Part shown: piece after piece, positions 55,704-64,000 of the stretch
Layout of the letters: each line of letters opens with the position of its first letter
How positions within the stretch are numbered: position 1 is the stretch's first letter
Source: Pseudomonas soli
GTDB taxonomy: Bacteria; Pseudomonadota; Gammaproteobacteria; Pseudomonadales; Pseudomonadaceae
Reading direction: 5' to 3'
NCBI RefSeq assembly: GCF_900110655.1
Contig: NZ_FOEQ01000001.1
Span: 285,152 to 349,151 of the forward strand
DNA: 64,000 nt
The notes under the pieces: generated by a model
Seen by the model: only the letters and a program-made list of their open reading frames with translations
The model's database searches: none
Told to the model about the DNA's origin: nothing
Program-made: the position numbers and the translations under genes

Positions 55704-56177
55704 ATGGCCGTAGCAATCGACCAACCCGTCGCCGATTTCCAGGTCCAGGCCACCAGCGGCCAGACCGTCAGCCTGGCTGAGCTGAAAGGCCAGCAAGTGG
55801 TGCTGTACTTCTACCCCAAGGACAGCACTCCGGGCTGCACCACCGAGGGCCAGGGTTTCCGCGACCAGCATGCGGCATTCCAGGCCGCCAACACCGTGGT
55901 GTTCGGCGTTTCGCGCGATGGCATCAAGTCGCATGAGAACTTCAAGGCCAAGCAGGCCTTCCCCTTCGAGCTGATCAGCGACAAGGACGAGGCGCTGTGC
56001 CAGCTGTTCGACGTGATCAAGCTGAAGAAGCTGTATGGCAAGGAGTACCTGGGCGTGGACCGCAGCACCTTCCTGATCGACAAGGACGGTGTTCTGCGCC
56101 AGGAATGGCGTGGGGTGAAGGTGCCCGGGCATGTGGATGCGGTACTGGCTGCGGCCGAGGCCTTGAACAAGGCCTGA
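55704..56177 (+). CDS. bcp: thiol peroxidase Bcp (PrxQ)
   Basis: A 157-aa peroxiredoxin that reduces peroxides with thioredoxin. The peroxidatic Cys is in YPKDSTPGCTTEGQGFRDQ with the conserved Pro-Thr-Cys surroundings and Arg in EYLGVDRSTFLID. The resolving Cys five residues later found in E. coli Bcp is replaced by Gln/Gly, so this is the form with a single N-terminal Cys; the only other Cys is in DEALCQLFD. Cotranscribed with gcvR. A perfect palindromic REP follows the stop. Confidence 0.93.
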   Translation: MAVAIDQPVADFQVQATSGQTVSLAELKGQQVVLYFYPKDSTPGCTTEGQGFRDQHAAFQAANTVVFGVSRDGIKSHENFKAKQAFPFELISDKDEALCQLFDVIKLKKLYGKEYLGVDRSTFLIDKDGVLRQEWRGVKVPGHVDAVLAAAEALNKA

Positions 56178-56187
56178 TACCGGATAC

Positions 56188-56215
56188 CGTGGGAGCGGGC
56201 AAGCCCGCTCCCACG
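56188..56215. repeat. perfect REP palindrome after bcp
   Basis: CGTGGGAGCGGGC AA GCCCGCTCCCACG, a 13-bp perfect stem with a two-base loop, between convergent bcp and perM. Likely also a transcription barrier. Confidence 0.88.
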
Positions 56216-56222
56216 AGTAGCC

Positions 56223-57293
56223 CTAAAGCATCGGCGCCACAGACGTTTCCTGCCGCGGCCAGGCATCCAGCACCGCCTTGAACAGCGTCGCCAGCGGGAT
56301 CGCGAAGAAGATCCCCCAGAACCCCCACAGCCCGCCGAACAGCAGCACCGCGCAGATGATCGCCACCGGGTGCAAGCTCACCGCCTCGGAAAACAGTAGC
56401 GGCACCAGCACGTTGCCATCGAGCGCCTGGATGATCGCGTACACCGCCATCAGGTAGATGAACTGGTCGCCCCAGCCCCACTGGAACAGCGCGATCAGGG
56501 TCACCGGCACCGTCACCACCACCGCGCCGACATACGGCACCACCACCGACAGCCCCACCAGCAGCGCCAGCAAGGCGGCATAGTTGAGCCCCAGGCTGAT
56601 GAAGGCGATATAGGTGGCAATCCCGCAGATCAGGATCTCGATGCCCTTGCCGCGGATATAGTTGGCGATCTGCCGGTTCATCTCGTCGCCCACCCGGTTG
56701 AGCAACGTGCGCTCACGCGGCAGGTAGCCACTGACCCAGCGCCCGATCAGCTCGCGATCCTTGAGGAAGAAAAACACCAGGATCGGCACCAGTACCAGGT
56801 AGATCATGGCATTGACCAGCAACGGCAGGCTCGACAAGGAGAAGGTCAACGCCCACTGGCCGAACTTGCCGATTTCACCGCGCACCGACTCGATGGCGCG
56901 CAGCACCTGCTCGTCCGACACCAGGTGCGGGTAGCGTTCGGGCAACAGCAGCAATAGCGACTGCCACTTGCCGAGCATGCCGGGCAGCTCGTTGAACAAG
57001 GTGATCAGCTGATGCCAGAGCAGCGGCACCAGCACCAGCATGAACACCGCCAGCGCACCCATGAACAGCGCGAACACCAGCCATACGGCCAGCCGCGTCG
57101 GCACCTTCAAGCGCTCCAGGGCATTGACCAGCCCCTGCATGAGAAACGCCAGGACCATGCCCGCCAGCACCGGCGCGAGCATGCCGCCCAGGGTCAGCAC
57201 CACGGTGAAGGCCAGGAACAGCAGGACCGCCAGCACCACCGCCTCCTCGTCGGAGAAGTAGCGCTGCATCCAGTCGCGAAGTACTTTGAACAT
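56223..57293 (-). CDS. perM: AI-2E family transporter PerM
   Basis: A 356-aa membrane protein with about eight helices: two close pairs near the N-terminus (AVVLAVLLFLAFTVVLTLGG, LAVWLVFALFMGALAVFMLV), a soluble region, and the C-terminal set including YIRGKGIEILICGIATYIAF, LVGLSVVVPYVGAVVVTVPV and ALDGNVLVPLLFSEAVSLHP, which are hallmark PerM/YdgG motifs. The substrate is uncertain. Start MFKVLRDWMQ chosen because the upstream in-frame part lies in the inverted-repeat element. Confidence 0.9.
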   Translation of the reverse strand: MFKVLRDWMQRYFSDEEAVVLAVLLFLAFTVVLTLGGMLAPVLAGMVLAFLMQGLVNALERLKVPTRLAVWLVFALFMGALAVFMLVLVPLLWHQLITLFNELPGMLGKWQSLLLLLPERYPHLVSDEQVLRAIESVRGEIGKFGQWALTFSLSSLPLLVNAMIYLVLVPILVFFFLKDRELIGRWVSGYLPRERTLLNRVGDEMNRQIANYIRGKGIEILICGIATYIAFISLGLNYAALLALLVGLSVVVPYVGAVVVTVPVTLIALFQWGWGDQFIYLMAVYAIIQALDGNVLVPLLFSEAVSLHPVAIICAVLLFGGLWGFWGIFFAIPLATLFKAVLDAWPRQETSVAPML

Positions 57294-57304
57294 TGACGAT
57301 CCTA

Positions 57305-57458
57305 GGTTCTGTACGAAAAGCCTTGAGACACAGGTCAGGCAAGGCGAAAACAGCCGCGGAACGGCCGGGGTCGCGCCCGACTGTACTAGAGTACATGAGC
57401 ATTCCGAGGCTGTTTTCAACGCAGCATGAACAAGTCTCAAGGCTTTTCGTATAGAGCC
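57305..57458. mobile_element. 154-bp MITE-like inverted-repeat element
   Basis: The ends read GGTTCTGTACGAAAAGCCTT and, inverted, GGCTCTATACGAAAAGCCTT, a match of 24 of 26 bases reaching into TGAGAC; a second inner pair (GGCGAAAACAGCCGCGGAA / TTCCGAGGCTGTTTTC) continues the hairpin. The element is flanked by TA on both sides (57303-57304 and 57459-57460), as expected for a TA target duplication. It has no gene. It lies between tusA-like and perM, 12 bases upstream of the perM start. Confidence 0.8.
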
Positions 57459-57470
57459 TAATGAAGGGAA

Positions 57471-57710
57471 TCAGGCCTTGCGCAGCCAGTAGGTGTAGAC
57501 CCCGGCCTCGGCCGTTTCATGCAGCAGCGTATGACCGGCCAACTGGGCGAACGTGCGGAAATCGCGCTGGGAACCGGCATCGGTGGCGAGCACCTTGAGC
57601 ACCGCGCCGCTGGCCAGGCGATTGAGCTCCATCTTCGCCTTGAGCAGCGGCAATGGACAGTTGAGACCGCTGGCATCGAGCTCGGCGTCACAAGTCGGGG
57701 TGTCACTCAT
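57471..57710 (-). CDS. tusA: TusA/SirA-like sulfur carrier protein
   Basis: A 79-aa protein with the TusA motif ELDASGLNCPLPLLKAKMEL; the Cys-Pro-Leu-Pro accepts persulfide sulfur. TusA passes sulfur for tRNA thiolation and other routes. The later LKVLATDAGSQRDFRTFAQL is the normal second half of the fold. Start MSDTPTCDAE fits the family size (75-81). A MITE-like element separates it from perM downstream. Confidence 0.9.
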   Translation of the reverse strand: MSDTPTCDAELDASGLNCPLPLLKAKMELNRLASGAVLKVLATDAGSQRDFRTFAQLAGHTLLHETAEAGVYTYWLRKA

Positions 57711-57816
57711 CGGGCAGCGCTCCAGAACCGCATGGGGAAGGCCGCTAGGATACCGCCACTGGTCGGCATCGCGCGACCCGGCTACAGTAAGGCTTTTGAC
57801 CGACGCGAGCTTCTGC

Positions 57817-59253
57817 ATGAATCTACTGCGCCCCACCCTGTTGACGCTGGCCTGCCTGATGGCCCTCCCCGGCCACGCCGACGACCTGCCGTCACTGGGC
57901 GACGCCAGCTCCGCGATCGTCTCGCCACAACAGGAACACCAGCTCGGCCGCGCCTGGCTGAGCCTGTTGCGCGGCCAGGTGAACCAGCTCAACGACCCGC
58001 AGCTCAAGGACTTCGTCGAGACCAGCGTGTACAAGCTGGCCGAGACCAGCCAGCTGCAGGACCGGCGCCTGGAGTTCATCCTTATCGACAGCAAGGAACT
58101 CAACGCCTTTGCCGCACCCGGTGGCATCGTCGGGGTCAACGGCGGCCTGTTCCTCAATGCCCAGACCGAAGGCGAGTACGCCTCGGTACTGGCCCACGAA
58201 CTGGCGCACTTGTCGCAACGCCACTTCGCCCGGGGCGTCGAAGCCCAGCAACGCATGCAGCTGCCGATGATGGCAGCCTTGCTGGCCGGCATCGTGCTGG
58301 CGGCGGGCGGCGGCGGCGATGCCGGCATTGGCGTGATCGCCGGCACCCAGGCCGCGGCAATCCAGGAACAGCGGCGCTTTTCCCGGCAGAACGAACAGGA
58401 AGCCGACCGTTTCGGCATCCTCAACCTGGAAAAGGCCGGCTACGATCCACGCAACATGCCCAGCATGTTCGAACGCCTGGCCCGCCAGTACCGCTACGAT
58501 GCCAAGCCGCCGGAATTCCTGCTGACCCACCCGGTCACCGAATCGCGTATCGCCGACACCCGCAACCGCGCCGAACAGGCGCCAAAGGGCGGCGTGGAAG
58601 ACAGCCTGCGCTACCAGTTGATCCGCGCCCGCGTGCAGCTCACCTACGAAGGCACGCCGGGCATGGCCGCCAAGCGTTTCCGCGCCCAGCTCGACGAAAC
58701 CCCGAACATGGATGCCGCCCGCTACGGCCTGGCCCTGGCGCAGATCAAGGGTGGCCAGCTCAACGAAGCGCGGGAAAACCTCAAGCCACTGCTGGCCAAG
58801 GCGCCCAACGACATCACCTACAACCTGGCACAGATCGATCTGGACATCACCAATAACCGCCTGGCCGACGCCCAGCAGCGCGCACAGCGCATGCAGGCGC
58901 TGTACCCAGGCAACTATCCGTTGAAACAGGTGCGCGCCGATCTGCTGGTCAAGCAGAACAAGCCGGCCGAAGCGGAAAAGGTGCTGGATGACTTGGTCAA
59001 GAACCGCCCGGACGATCCGGACGTCTGGTACGACGTGGCCGAAGTGCGCGGACTGTCAGGCAACACCATCGGTCTGCACCGCGCCCGCGCCGAATACTTC
59101 ACCCTGGTCGGCGACTTCGACCAGGCGATCCAGCAGCTCGACTACGCCAAGCGCCGCTCGGGCAGCAACTTCCCGCTGGCTTCGCAGATCGACCAGCGCC
59201 AGCGCGAGATCATGGAGCAGCAGCGCATGGTCAAGGAAATGATGGGGCGCTGA
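57817..59253 (+). CDS. bepA: periplasmic M48 metalloprotease (BepA/YfgC-like)
   Basis: A 478-aa protein with signal MNLLRPTLLTLACLMALPGH. The zinc motif HELAH lies in VLAHELAHLSQRHFARG, the third ligand region in NEQEADRFGILNLEKAG, and a TPR domain fills the C-terminal 170 residues (LAQIKGGQLNEARENLKPLL and repeats). BepA in E. coli cleaves stalled LptD and aids outer-membrane assembly. The start is the first Met of the signal peptide. Divergent from tusA. Confidence 0.9.
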   Translation: MNLLRPTLLTLACLMALPGHADDLPSLGDASSAIVSPQQEHQLGRAWLSLLRGQVNQLNDPQLKDFVETSVYKLAETSQLQDRRLEFILIDSKELNAFAAPGGIVGVNGGLFLNAQTEGEYASVLAHELAHLSQRHFARGVEAQQRMQLPMMAALLAGIVLAAGGGGDAGIGVIAGTQAAAIQEQRRFSRQNEQEADRFGILNLEKAGYDPRNMPSMFERLARQYRYDAKPPEFLLTHPVTESRIADTRNRAEQAPKGGVEDSLRYQLIRARVQLTYEGTPGMAAKRFRAQLDETPNMDAARYGLALAQIKGGQLNEARENLKPLLAKAPNDITYNLAQIDLDITNNRLADAQQRAQRMQALYPGNYPLKQVRADLLVKQNKPAEAEKVLDDLVKNRPDDPDVWYDVAEVRGLSGNTIGLHRARAEYFTLVGDFDQAIQQLDYAKRRSGSNFPLASQIDQRQREIMEQQRMVKEMMGR

Positions 59254-59265
59254 TACACAGCCAGA

Positions 59266-59367
59266 AAAAATCGCGGGGCAAGTCGGGTCGCCGCATCGCC
59301 GCTCCCACGCCAGGTATCACCGTGGCGTGGGAGCGGCGATGCGGCGACCCGCGACTTGCCCCGCGAT
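59266..59367. repeat. long REP-type inverted repeat
   Basis: About 43-base arms: TCGCGGGGCAAGTCGGGTCG... (59271-59313) and its near-complement ending ...CGACTTGCCCCGCGA (59322-59366). The arms contain an internal element GCCGCATCGCCGCTCCCACG not found in the simpler REP copies of this window; a second half-copy occurs at 60619-60660. Confidence 0.85.
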
Positions 59368-59382
59368 GGTTTGTGCAACCAG

Positions 59383-60441
59383 TCAGGCGTTACCGGACAA
59401 CTTCAAACGCGCCGCCTGGGTGAAGTCGAGCATGCGGTTCAACGGCTTGATCGCCTTGGGGATCAGCGCCGGCTCGACGAAGATCTCGTTGCTGCCATTG
59501 CGCAGGCAGTCCAGCACCCGCTCCAGGGTGTTCATGGCCATCCACGGGCAGTGCGCGCAGCTGCGGCAGGCCGCGCCGTTGCCAGCGGTCGGCGCCTCGA
59601 CGAATTCCTTGTCCGGGCACAGCTGCTGCATCTTGTAGAAGATGCCGCGGTCGGTGGCGACGATGAAGGTCTTGTTCGGCAAGGTCTGCGCCGCCTTGAT
59701 CAGCTGGCTGGTGGAGCCTACCGCGTCGGCCAGCTCGATCACCGCTTCCGGCGACTCCGGATGCACCAGGATCGCGGCGTCCGGGTACAGCGCCTTCATG
59801 TCGGCCAACTGGCGCGACTTGAACTCTTCATGAACGATGCAGGCGCCATCCCACAGCAGCATGTCGGCACCGGTCTGCTTCTGGATGTAGCGGCCGAGGT
59901 GTTGGTCCGGCCCCCAGATGATGGTCTCGCCGTTGTCCATCAGGCTTTCGACGATTTCCAGCGCGCAGCTGGAGGTCACCACCCAGTCGGCCCGGGCTTT
60001 AACTGCCGCGGAAGTGTTGGCGTAGACCACCACGGTGCGCTCGGGATGCTGGTCGCAGAAGTCCGAGAACTCCTTGACCGGGCAACCCAGGTCGAGGGAG
60101 CAGGTCGCTTCCAGGGTCGGCATCAGCACGCGCTTTTCCGGGGTGAGGATCTTCGCCGTCTCGCCCATGAAGCGCACCCCCGCCACCACCACAGTCTCGG
60201 CGGGGTGATTCTTGCCGAAGCGCGCCATCTCCAGCGAGTCAGACACGCAGCCGCCGGTTTCCTCGGCCAGGGCCTGGATCACCGGATCGCAATAGTAGTG
60301 GGCCACCAGCACGGCGTTCTGCTTCTTCAGCTCGGCAGCGATGGCCGCACGGTAATCGGCCTCCTGCGCGGGCGTCAGCGGGTTGGGCTGCTTGGCATCA
60401 AGGTGCGCCTGGACCAACAGGCGTTCGGAAATCTGGGTCAT
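59383..60441 (-). CDS. nadA: quinolinate synthase NadA
   Basis: A 352-aa enzyme condensing iminoaspartate and DHAP to quinolinate in NAD synthesis. The three [4Fe-4S] Cys regions are present: [32 protein letters not shown] and [36 protein letters not shown] and [13 protein letters not shown] are further family blocks. Start MTQISERLL gives the usual pseudomonad length of 352. Convergent with bepA across a REP. Confidence 0.95.
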   Translation of the reverse strand: MTQISERLLVQAHLDAKQPNPLTPAQEADYRAAIAAELKKQNAVLVAHYYCDPVIQALAEETGGCVSDSLEMARFGKNHPAETVVVAGVRFMGETAKILTPEKRVLMPTLEATCSLDLGCPVKEFSDFCDQHPERTVVVYANTSAAVKARADWVVTSSCALEIVESLMDNGETIIWGPDQHLGRYIQKQTGADMLLWDGACIVHEEFKSRQLADMKALYPDAAILVHPESPEAVIELADAVGSTSQLIKAAQTLPNKTFIVATDRGIFYKMQQLCPDKEFVEAPTAGNGAACRSCAHCPWMAMNTLERVLDCLRNGSNEIFVEPALIPKAIKPLNRMLDFTQAARLKLSGNA

Positions 60442-60618
60442 GATCGCTGGACCTGCAGGGCGCTTGAGCGCGTCAGTCGAGTGTATCACCCGGCCCTGGC
60501 AGATCGGCTAGCGGTGCCGGACGGCCAGCGTCTCGGCCCCTCTGCGGGCGCGGATTATTGTCGGACGCGAAGGCTACAGGCAATCGGAAGGATGCAAAAG
60601 GGGTTTTTGCAGCCCTCC

Positions 60619-60685
60619 GTCGCGGGGTAAGTCGGGTCGCCGCATCGCCGCTCCCACGATGATGGGAGCGGGTCTGCCCGAGAGG
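60619..60685. repeat. REP-type element
   Basis: TCGCGGGGTAAGTCGGGTCGCCGCATCGCCG... repeats the internal element of 59266-59367 and is followed by a partial inverted unit (GATGGGAGCGGGTCTGCCCG). Confidence 0.75.
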
Positions 60686-62197
60686 TCAGCCCTGCGGCTG
60701 CAACGCCGCCAGGTGGCCGCTGATCAGCATGGCGAACTCTTCGACGGTCATCTTCTTGCCATTGAAGTCGACCATGCCATCAGCGTATTGCAGGCTCGAT
60801 ACCACATCAGTGCCTTCTACCGTGGCCATGCCGCTCTGCAATGCCATCATGCCGACCATTTCACCGGCCTGACTGGACTGCTGGGCGATGGCCTGGGCGT
60901 CGGTCTCGCCCTCAAGCAGGGCTTGCAATGTGGTCAGGTCGGCGACCATCGGCTTTGAAACGCTGAGCTTGGCCTTCAGCTGGGTCAACAGCTGCTTGCC
61001 GAGCTGGTCAGGGGGCAGGTCGAAGGAGCTGGGGCTGGCGAAGTCCATTGCCAGGTTGAAGTGGCTTTCGCCATTGGCGGTCTTGAATGCCAGCTTCTCC
61101 ACGGCCACCTGGGGTTTGGCCACCAGCAACCGCTGCAGGTCGGCCTGGACCTTGGCCTGTTCCTCGGGGGTCATTTCCAGCGACGGGGCCTCGCCCTCGG
61201 CCGCCGCCTGCTGCATCTGCGGCAGCTGGGTCTGGTACCACTCCATCAGCGCCTGCATGGCCGCGATGTCGATGGACTTCATGGTCAGGACCATTTCTGC
61301 GCTGCCGACCTTGCGCCCGGCGTAGCTGATGTCGGCAACCTTGTATTCCAGGCGCCCGGCCAGCTTGTCCTTGGCCTCGCCCTCGGCGTTGTACAGGTTG
61401 TTCTGCTGCAGGCCCTTGAGCACCAGCACTTCCTGCTTCGGCCCGAAGGTCACCTGGGTGTCGGCCAGGGCCAGGTCGAAGTTGCCGACATAGACCATGT
61501 CGTGGGCGGTTTCGTGGAGCTTGCCACCGGCCTTGAAGCCGTTGAGCAGGATCTTCACCGGCGCCTGTTGCTCATCGACGAAATTCAACTCCAGGTGCTC
61601 GGCATTGCCGTGGATCTCCACCGCCTTGCCGTCGCGGTCTCCGCGCAGTTGCAGTTGCAGGCCGGAGAAGTCCAGGACGTTGCCGTCGTCTTCCTTGAGC
61701 GTCACCGGCGCCAGGCGGATATCGCTGTCGACGCTGCCGTTGTAGCCGAGGCTGACCTGGGCGGTGACCGGTGCCTTGTCGCCAGCGGCAGTGAACCAGC
61801 CCTCGGTGAAGTCATCCTTGTCCAAAGCGCTGTTGCTGGTGGCCATGACCGGCATCAGCTTGAACGCCTTGACCCGCGACCAGGGGAACGGGCCGTGCTC
61901 GATCTGGTCGGTCACGCCAACCTGGAAGTTCAGCGCCTCGGCCTCCCCGAGCTGCACGTTCTCGGCCTTCAGACGGTAGTGCGCGGTGCTGGTGAAGAAG
62001 TGCTGGTCCAGCGAGACCAACTCGATGGTCATGCTGCCGCCGTTGCCTGCTAGGGCCTTCTTCAGCTCTTCGTTGCCGCGCGCCACGGAGCGTTCCAGCT
62101 CCGCGGGCAGTTGCTTGCCGGTGTACCAGGCGCCAGCGGTGGTTGCGACGGCGATGGCGAGCGCCAGGCCGGAAAGGATGCCTACTGATTTCTTCAT
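60686..62197 (-). CDS. YdgA family (DUF945) protein
   Basis: A 503-aa protein with an N-terminal signal anchor (MKKSVGILSGLALAIAVATTAGAWYTG), as in YdgA/DUF945 proteins, and a mostly beta-sheet periplasmic region (FFTSTAHYRLKAENVQLGEA, LQLQLRGDRDGKAVEIHGNA). Function unknown. The start is the first residue of the signal segment. A REP follows the stop. It is divergent from the APC permease with a 425-base gap. Confidence 0.82.
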   Translation of the reverse strand: MKKSVGILSGLALAIAVATTAGAWYTGKQLPAELERSVARGNEELKKALAGNGGSMTIELVSLDQHFFTSTAHYRLKAENVQLGEAEALNFQVGVTDQIEHGPFPWSRVKAFKLMPVMATSNSALDKDDFTEGWFTAAGDKAPVTAQVSLGYNGSVDSDIRLAPVTLKEDDGNVLDFSGLQLQLRGDRDGKAVEIHGNAEHLELNFVDEQQAPVKILLNGFKAGGKLHETAHDMVYVGNFDLALADTQVTFGPKQEVLVLKGLQQNNLYNAEGEAKDKLAGRLEYKVADISYAGRKVGSAEMVLTMKSIDIAAMQALMEWYQTQLPQMQQAAAEGEAPSLEMTPEEQAKVQADLQRLLVAKPQVAVEKLAFKTANGESHFNLAMDFASPSSFDLPPDQLGKQLLTQLKAKLSVSKPMVADLTTLQALLEGETDAQAIAQQSSQAGEMVGMMALQSGMATVEGTDVVSSLQYADGMVDFNGKKMTVEEFAMLISGHLAALQPQG

Positions 62198-62546
62198 GAA
62201 TAGAACCGATTGCTGTCCATAGGGAGGGCGATTGGGCGGACCACGGAAACGAGGGCACGCGGGGTGGCAAGAATACCATCGGCACCCGGCCGGCGCGGTA
62301 ATGCTTGCTGGATTTCGTTTGTCGGCACCCCAAGGACAGCCTGCCTTGGCCAAAAGAAATGTAAATTTTTACGAACATCAAAATCGACTTACGATCCGCT
62401 CAATCGGCCAATAACAGTGCATAACGGCCAAAAAAACCGATTCCCCTTCCATCCAACTGACTACCTGTCATGTTTAACTTGACACCCAAACGACCATCGT
62501 TGTTTATTTCGCGCACCCTGCAGCTCCAACATAAAAGGTGAACAAC
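62198..62546. other. divergent intergenic region, ydgA-like / permease
   Basis: Contains no long frame. The right part is A/T-rich (AAATGTAAATTTTTACGAAC near 62357; TTGACACCC at 62480) and should hold the permease promoter: TTGACA at 62480 is a good -35 match, though no clear -10 stands out. Confidence 0.45.
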
Positions 62547-62633
62547 ATGGAGCCCATCCGCTCGACCTTGTCGTGCCCGTCACTCGCCGTGCCCGTTGTT
62601 TCGACACAGGAGCAGCGCCCGCATGCAGCCTGA
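62547..62633 (+). CDS. short upstream open frame overlapping the permease start
   Basis: A 28-codon frame ([20 protein letters not shown] ...) with a strong RBS (AAAAGGTG, 6 bases before ATG). It ends with TGA at 62631, nine bases inside the permease gene, so termination there would place a ribosome at the permease start codon. This is the layout of a leader peptide for coupled or attenuated translation. The peptide has no obvious run of a regulatory amino acid; chance is possible. Confidence 0.4.
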   Translation: MEPIRSTLSCPSLAVPVVSTQEQRPHAA

Positions 62634-63975
62634 TCACAGCGCTCCCGGCGATGCCCAGTTCCGCAAGTCCCTGCGCCTTTGGCACGTGGTGATCATCGGC
62701 CTGGCCTACCTCACCCCGATGACCGTGTTCGACACCTTCGGCATCGTCTCTGGCATCACTGCCGGGCATGTGCCCAGCGCCTACATCCTGGCCCTGGCCG
62801 GCATCCTGTTCACCGCCGTGAGCTATGGCACCCTGGTGCGACGCTTCCCGCAGTCGGGCTCGGCGTACACCTACACCCAGCGCGCCATCAATCCACACGT
62901 GGGCTTCCTGGTCGGCTGGTCGTCGCTGCTGGACTACCTGCTGCTGCCCATGGTCAATGCACTGCTGGCCAAGCTCTACCTGTCGGCAATGTTCCCCGAA
63001 GTGCCGGCCTGGGCGTGGGTGGCCGGCTTCGTCACCCTGATCAGCCTGATCAACATGCGCAGCATCAACCTGGTGGCGCACTTCAACCTGCTGTTCGTCG
63101 CCGTGCAGGTGGCGATCATTTCGGTATTCATCTACCTCTGCTGGCGCGGCCTGGGCCATGGCGAAGGCCTGGGCACGGCCTGGAGCCTGGTACCGTTCGC
63201 CGATGACCAGACCCAGTTCGCCGCCCTCGCCGCCGGTGCGACCATCCTGTGCTTCTCGTTCCTGGGCTTCGATGCAGTGACCTGCCTGTCGGAGGAAACC
63301 CGCGACCCGGGCAAGACCATCCCCCGGGCGATCTTCCTCACGGCGCTGATCGGCGGCGTGGTGTTCATCGGCGTGTCCTACTTCATCCAGGCCTACTTCC
63401 CGACCATGCAGCGCTTCCACGACCAGGAAGCGGCCCTGCCGGAAATCGCCCTGTACGTCGGCGGCAAGCTGTTCCAATCGGTATTCATCGCCTGCACCGT
63501 GATCAACACCATCGCCTCGGGCCTGGCCTCGCAGACCAGCGTGTCGCGCCTGCTGTACGTGATGGGCCGCGACAACGTGATCCCGGCCGGGGTGTTCGCC
63601 CGCCTGCACCCGCGCTACAAGACCCCAGTGCTGAACATTGCGGTGGTCGGCCTGATTTCGCTGTCGGCGATCTTCTTCGACCTGGTCACCGCCACCTCGG
63701 TGATCAACTTCGGCGCGCTGGTGGCGTTCAGCTTCGTCAACCTCTCGGTGATCAACCACTGCTATATCCGTGAGAGGCAGAACAAGGGCCTGACGAACAA
63801 CCTCAAGTATCTGGTGGCGCCGACGATAGGCTTCTGCATCATCGTCTCGCTGTGGCTGGACCTGAACGAACACTCCTTGCTGTTCGGCGGTGTCTGGGCC
63901 CTGCTTGGCGTGCTCTACCTGGCCTGGCTGACGAAGGCCTTCAGGGTTGCGCCACCGAACTGCATCGCCGAATGA
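62623..63975 (+). CDS. APC-family permease (amino acid/polyamine type)
   Basis: A 450-aa permease with about 12 helices. TM1 is [22 protein letters not shown]6 region has [20 protein letters not shown], the conserved amphipathic turn of the APC superfamily, and [20 protein letters not shown] follows TM2. It resembles PuuP-like putrescine or basic amino-acid importers; substrate not fixed. Start [10 protein letters not shown] follows a purine-rich RBS (CAGGAGCAG). It lies 37 bases from the end of the window. Confidence 0.85.
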   Translation: MQPDHSAPGDAQFRKSLRLWHVVIIGLAYLTPMTVFDTFGIVSGITAGHVPSAYILALAGILFTAVSYGTLVRRFPQSGSAYTYTQRAINPHVGFLVGWSSLLDYLLLPMVNALLAKLYLSAMFPEVPAWAWVAGFVTLISLINMRSINLVAHFNLLFVAVQVAIISVFIYLCWRGLGHGEGLGTAWSLVPFADDQTQFAALAAGATILCFSFLGFDAVTCLSEETRDPGKTIPRAIFLTALIGGVVFIGVSYFIQAYFPTMQRFHDQEAALPEIALYVGGKLFQSVFIACTVINTIASGLASQTSVSRLLYVMGRDNVIPAGVFARLHPRYKTPVLNIAVVGLISLSAIFFDLVTATSVINFGALVAFSFVNLSVINHCYIRERQNKGLTNNLKYLVAPTIGFCIIVSLWLDLNEHSLLFGGVWALLGVLYLAWLTKAFRVAPPNCIAE

Positions 63976-64000
63976 CCCCATCGACGCCCGCCTGACCGCG

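Noticed and set aside
62461..63981. Long minus-strand frame opposite the APC permease
   Set aside because: Rich in His, Gln, Asp and Gly with no motif, as expected from the antisense of a membrane-protein gene.

Overview
This window looks like a chromosomal segment of a Pseudomonas of the P. putida group. The evidence is high GC, many copies of the P. putida-type REP palindrome (core GCGGGGCAAGCCCGCTCCCACG-like), and a gene order that agrees with what I remember of P. putida KT2440: purC-MBL hydrolase-bamC-dapA / gcvR-bcp / perM-tusA-bepA-like-nadA on one side and hydroxyproline genes-xenA-mqo on the other. Protein names are from family recognition by eye; no database search was run.

Layout. 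1-9.5 kb: housekeeping and membrane genes (M61-like secreted protein, ycgN, nitroreductase, 2-hydroxyacid dehydrogenase, ycgL-rnd, a phosphoethanolamine transferase, a CHMI-like isomerase, ydcH-like gene, a Cys/Met-type PLP enzyme with a divergent Lrp regulator). 10-16.5 kb: a molybdenum-enzyme block (YdeP-type oxidoreductase, moaA, bestrophin, moaB, LysR regulator); its two divergent intergenic regions share a spaced operator-like motif. 16.5-24 kb: a complete trans-4-hydroxy-L-proline catabolic cluster (AraC regulator, permease, epimerase, deaminase, semialdehyde dehydrogenase, D-hydroxyproline dehydrogenase). 24-29 kb: xenA with a divergent ArsR-type regulator and a clean operator palindrome, mqo, a small lipoprotein, pagL.

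29.3-51.3 kb is a genomic island in tRNA-Ser(CGA). A tyrosine integrase lies next to the intact tRNA (51172-51261). A 107-bp duplication of the tRNA 3' part plus its terminator bounds the far end (29347-29453). Just outside that boundary is a decayed second integrase, so the site has been used at least twice. The larger, GC-rich half of the island carries a CupD-type chaperone-usher fimbrial system with its own regulators in the order of the PA14 PAPI-1 locus: pvrS-pvrR-rcsC-rcsB-cupD1-cupD2-cupD3. The adhesin and second chaperone that should follow the usher are instead found in front of pvrS. A 32-codon ATGA-coupled stub and 1.4 kb of non-coding sequence follow the usher. The smaller, AT-rich half (46.2-50.0 kb) carries two compact units of unknown function: an ImmA/IrrE-type metallopeptidase coupled to a 139-aa partner, and a coupled three-gene operon of a polytopic membrane protein, a 50-aa single-pass protein and a DUF6414-like protein. 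These are the best candidates for an undescribed system, possibly phage defence.

51.3-64 kb returns to conserved chromosome (purC through nadA, a YdgA/DUF945 protein and an APC permease), with a 154-bp MITE-like inverted-repeat element between perM and tusA.
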